Below are positions 7,418-8,592 of a stretch of DNA of 8,592 nt, piece by piece. The notes under the pieces are model-generated. The model searched no databases. It was not told the origin of the DNA and worked only from the letters and a program-made list of their open reading frames with translations. Positions within the stretch are counted from its first letter, which is position 1. Every line of letters begins with the position of its first letter. Origin of the DNA: an uncultured Clostridia bacterium (GTDB taxonomy: Bacteria; Bacillota; Clostridia; Christensenellales; Borkfalkiaceae); the NCBI GenBank assembly GCA_947581885.1, contig CANPWF010000065.1, positions 1-8,592 of the forward strand. Reading direction: 5' to 3'. The position numbers and the translations under genes were made by a program.

Positions 7418-8479
7418 ATGAAGAAAAAACGCCTGTTCGCACTCCTTGCCTGTGCCCCGCTCGCCGTCCTCTGTGCGTGCGGCGGAGGGGTGCGTTCGCT
7501 CGCCCTCTCGGCGAATTGGTACAAGGGTGCCATGCAAAAGCAGATCACAGACATCGACGAACGGCTCGAATATACCGTGACCTTCCGCGACGAAGTCGAG
7601 GGGAACGGCTATCACGCCTCCTATCAGGAAGGAAGCTATGTGACCGAGCTCACGACGACGGATCAGGTCGAGGGGCACGAGGGGCAGAAGATGTATGTGC
7701 TCAGAACGCGCTTCGAGATCTCGGGCAAGTTCCTGTACGGGGATCATGAGAGCGAACCGTTCACCGACCATACCTATTCCGAGGTGTACTTCTTCGGCGT
7801 AGACGACCATACGAACCCCCTTCGCCCCTTGAAAAGCTACAAACATATCTCCTCGCACGCGCCCGTCGCCAACCCGTCCGAGACGACGCTTTATACCCCT
7901 TATCACTACGAATATTCCTTCGACTATTCGGAAACGCTCGATACGGCGAAGTATTCCATCACGACGCTTCCCGCCCTCGAAGGGGAATTCAGCCCCCATC
8001 CCGCGGAAAACGACGCAACGCCGAGCGAATACGACATCAAGCTGACGGGCTCGGGGACCTATCTCGACAACGAACAGATCTTCTTCGCCCTCAGAGGGCT
8101 CGAATTGAATGAAGCCGTCTCCTTCCGCTCTGTCGACCCGCAGACGAGGCTGTGCACCGTGCTCACCTTCCCGAGCGTCCCCACTTCGGTGGACCTCAAC
8201 GCAGGGTCCGAGGATCCCGAGAATACCATCTCCTTCGATATCCTCAACGCCGACGGGACGGTGGCGGAGACGGTGAACGGCACCGTCCGCGCGAACGTCG
8301 CCACCCTTCGGTATTCCGCCTCCCAACCGGGGCCTGAGAGGAAGCTCACCTACGCCGCCCTCACGCAGGAGAACAACAACAAATACCGCAACGTGCTGTT
8401 GAAGATCGAGAACCCCATCGCGCAGTCCCTCGGATACATGACCTATTCCCTCAAACGCGCCCGCTTCTCCGAGACCTGA
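7418..8479 (+). CDS. Secreted lipoprotein of unknown function
   Basis: The product is 353 residues. The start at 7418 is fixed by GGAGG (7408-7412, 5 nt spacing), a strong promoter just upstream, and the N-terminus it creates: KKKR (2-5), a hydrophobic core (6-18) and a lipobox L-C-A-C with Cys21 as the probable lipidated residue, followed by GGG. The protein should therefore be exported by Sec, cut by signal peptidase II and anchored outside the cytoplasmic membrane. The mature part is hydrophilic, rich in Thr, Ser, Glu and aromatic residues (for example YHYEYSFDYSE), with alternating patterns that suggest mostly beta structure. Only one further cysteine is obvious (in RLCTVLTF), and there is no later membrane segment. 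I recognise no catalytic motif, substrate-binding-protein signature or named family. It is divergent from addBA and has its own promoter, so the two need not be functionally linked. The stop is TGA at 8477-8479. Confidence 0.88.
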   Translation: MKKKRLFALLACAPLAVLCACGGGVRSLALSANWYKGAMQKQITDIDERLEYTVTFRDEVEGNGYHASYQEGSYVTELTTTDQVEGHEGQKMYVLRTRFEISGKFLYGDHESEPFTDHTYSEVYFFGVDDHTNPLRPLKSYKHISSHAPVANPSETTLYTPYHYEYSFDYSETLDTAKYSITTLPALEGEFSPHPAENDATPSEYDIKLTGSGTYLDNEQIFFALRGLELNEAVSFRSVDPQTRLCTVLTFPSVPTSVDLNAGSEDPENTISFDILNADGTVAETVNGTVRANVATLRYSASQPGPERKLTYAALTQENNNKYRNVLLKIENPIAQSLGYMTYSLKRARFSET

Positions 8480-8592
8480 TTTTTTGCGGAAGGAACACAA
8501 ACGACGGAACGGAAGAAAAAATTGCTTTGAGGTTTGAAGAAAATTTTCTTTGAAATATTTTTGCGGCTCCCTTCTCGGGTTTATTACGGCTC
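8480..8592. other. Non-coding tail after the lipoprotein gene
   Basis: No gene is visible in these 113 bases. A run of six T follows the lipoprotein stop codon, but no convincing hairpin precedes it, so I do not call a terminator there. The composition turns A+T-rich from about 8510, as in the divergent promoter spacer, so a promoter or terminator for a neighbour beyond the window could lie here. I found no well-spaced -35/-10 pair. Confidence 0.5.
8537..8550. repeat. Perfect 14-bp A+T-rich palindrome
   Basis: AAGAAAATTTTCTT is its own reverse complement. It has no loop and only two G/C pairs, so it is not a terminator stem. It could be a protein-binding site near an unseen downstream promoter, or simply the chance result of A and T tracts meeting. 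Confidence 0.35.

Noticed and set aside
4531..7749. A plus-strand open frame of 1072 codons opposite addB, running into the lipoprotein gene
   Set aside because: It is codon-aligned antisense to addB, so its stops would require TTA, CTA or TCA codons in addB, which G+C-rich genes avoid. Its product is rich in Arg, Glu, His and Gly with no domain, and it overlaps genes with clear family motifs and the divergent promoter region.
8480..8592. A terminator or promoter after the lipoprotein gene
   Set aside because: The T-run after the stop has no hairpin before it, CCC-TTCTC-GGG (8569-8579) has only a 3-bp stem, and no hexamer pair with normal spacing was found.

Overview
This is an 8.6 kb piece of a G+C-rich bacterial chromosome. 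The evidence points to a Firmicutes/Clostridia-type organism: a complete AddB-AddA pair in the order addB-addA, strong GGAGG-type ribosome binding sites, and TATAAT-type promoters with extended -10 elements sitting in A+T-rich spacers. The high G+C and the hypothetical neighbours would fit an uncultured gut clostridial lineage such as Christensenellales, but that placement is a guess from general appearance. I see no phage, insertion sequence, CRISPR array, tRNA or rRNA.

Layout, left to right. (1) The 3' end of a plus-strand gene of uncertain function ends in a short conserved-looking module, perhaps PRC-barrel-like. (2) Converging on it, with overlapping stop codons, is a minus-strand gene for a small protein with three membrane segments and a charged cytoplasmic tail. 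(3) Just upstream of that gene is a 10-bp hairpin with a U-rich tract. It looks like the terminator of the addBA operon, but its 3' arm also carries the only visible Shine-Dalgarno sequence of the membrane-protein gene. (4) addA and addB, both minus strand, fill most of the window (1031-7287) and overlap by ATGA, so they are translationally coupled. (5) A 130-bp A+T-rich divergent promoter region follows. (6) A plus-strand gene for a secreted lipoprotein of no family I recognise comes next. (7) The last 113 bases are non-coding.

AddA and AddB together form the helicase-nuclease that resects double-strand DNA ends for RecA-dependent repair. AddA supplies the motor and one nuclease. AddB supplies the second nuclease, held by an iron-sulphur cluster. 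All expected helicase motifs (AddA), both RecB-type nuclease sites, and the four AddB cluster cysteines can be read. AddB lacks a recognisable P-loop at its N-terminus. The membrane protein and the lipoprotein have no evident mechanistic link to repair.

I do not see a new multi-gene system here. The points most worth a second look are the terminator/ribosome-binding-site hairpin, the addB start that is settled by a promoter overlapping the upstream ATG, and the P-loop-less AddB.
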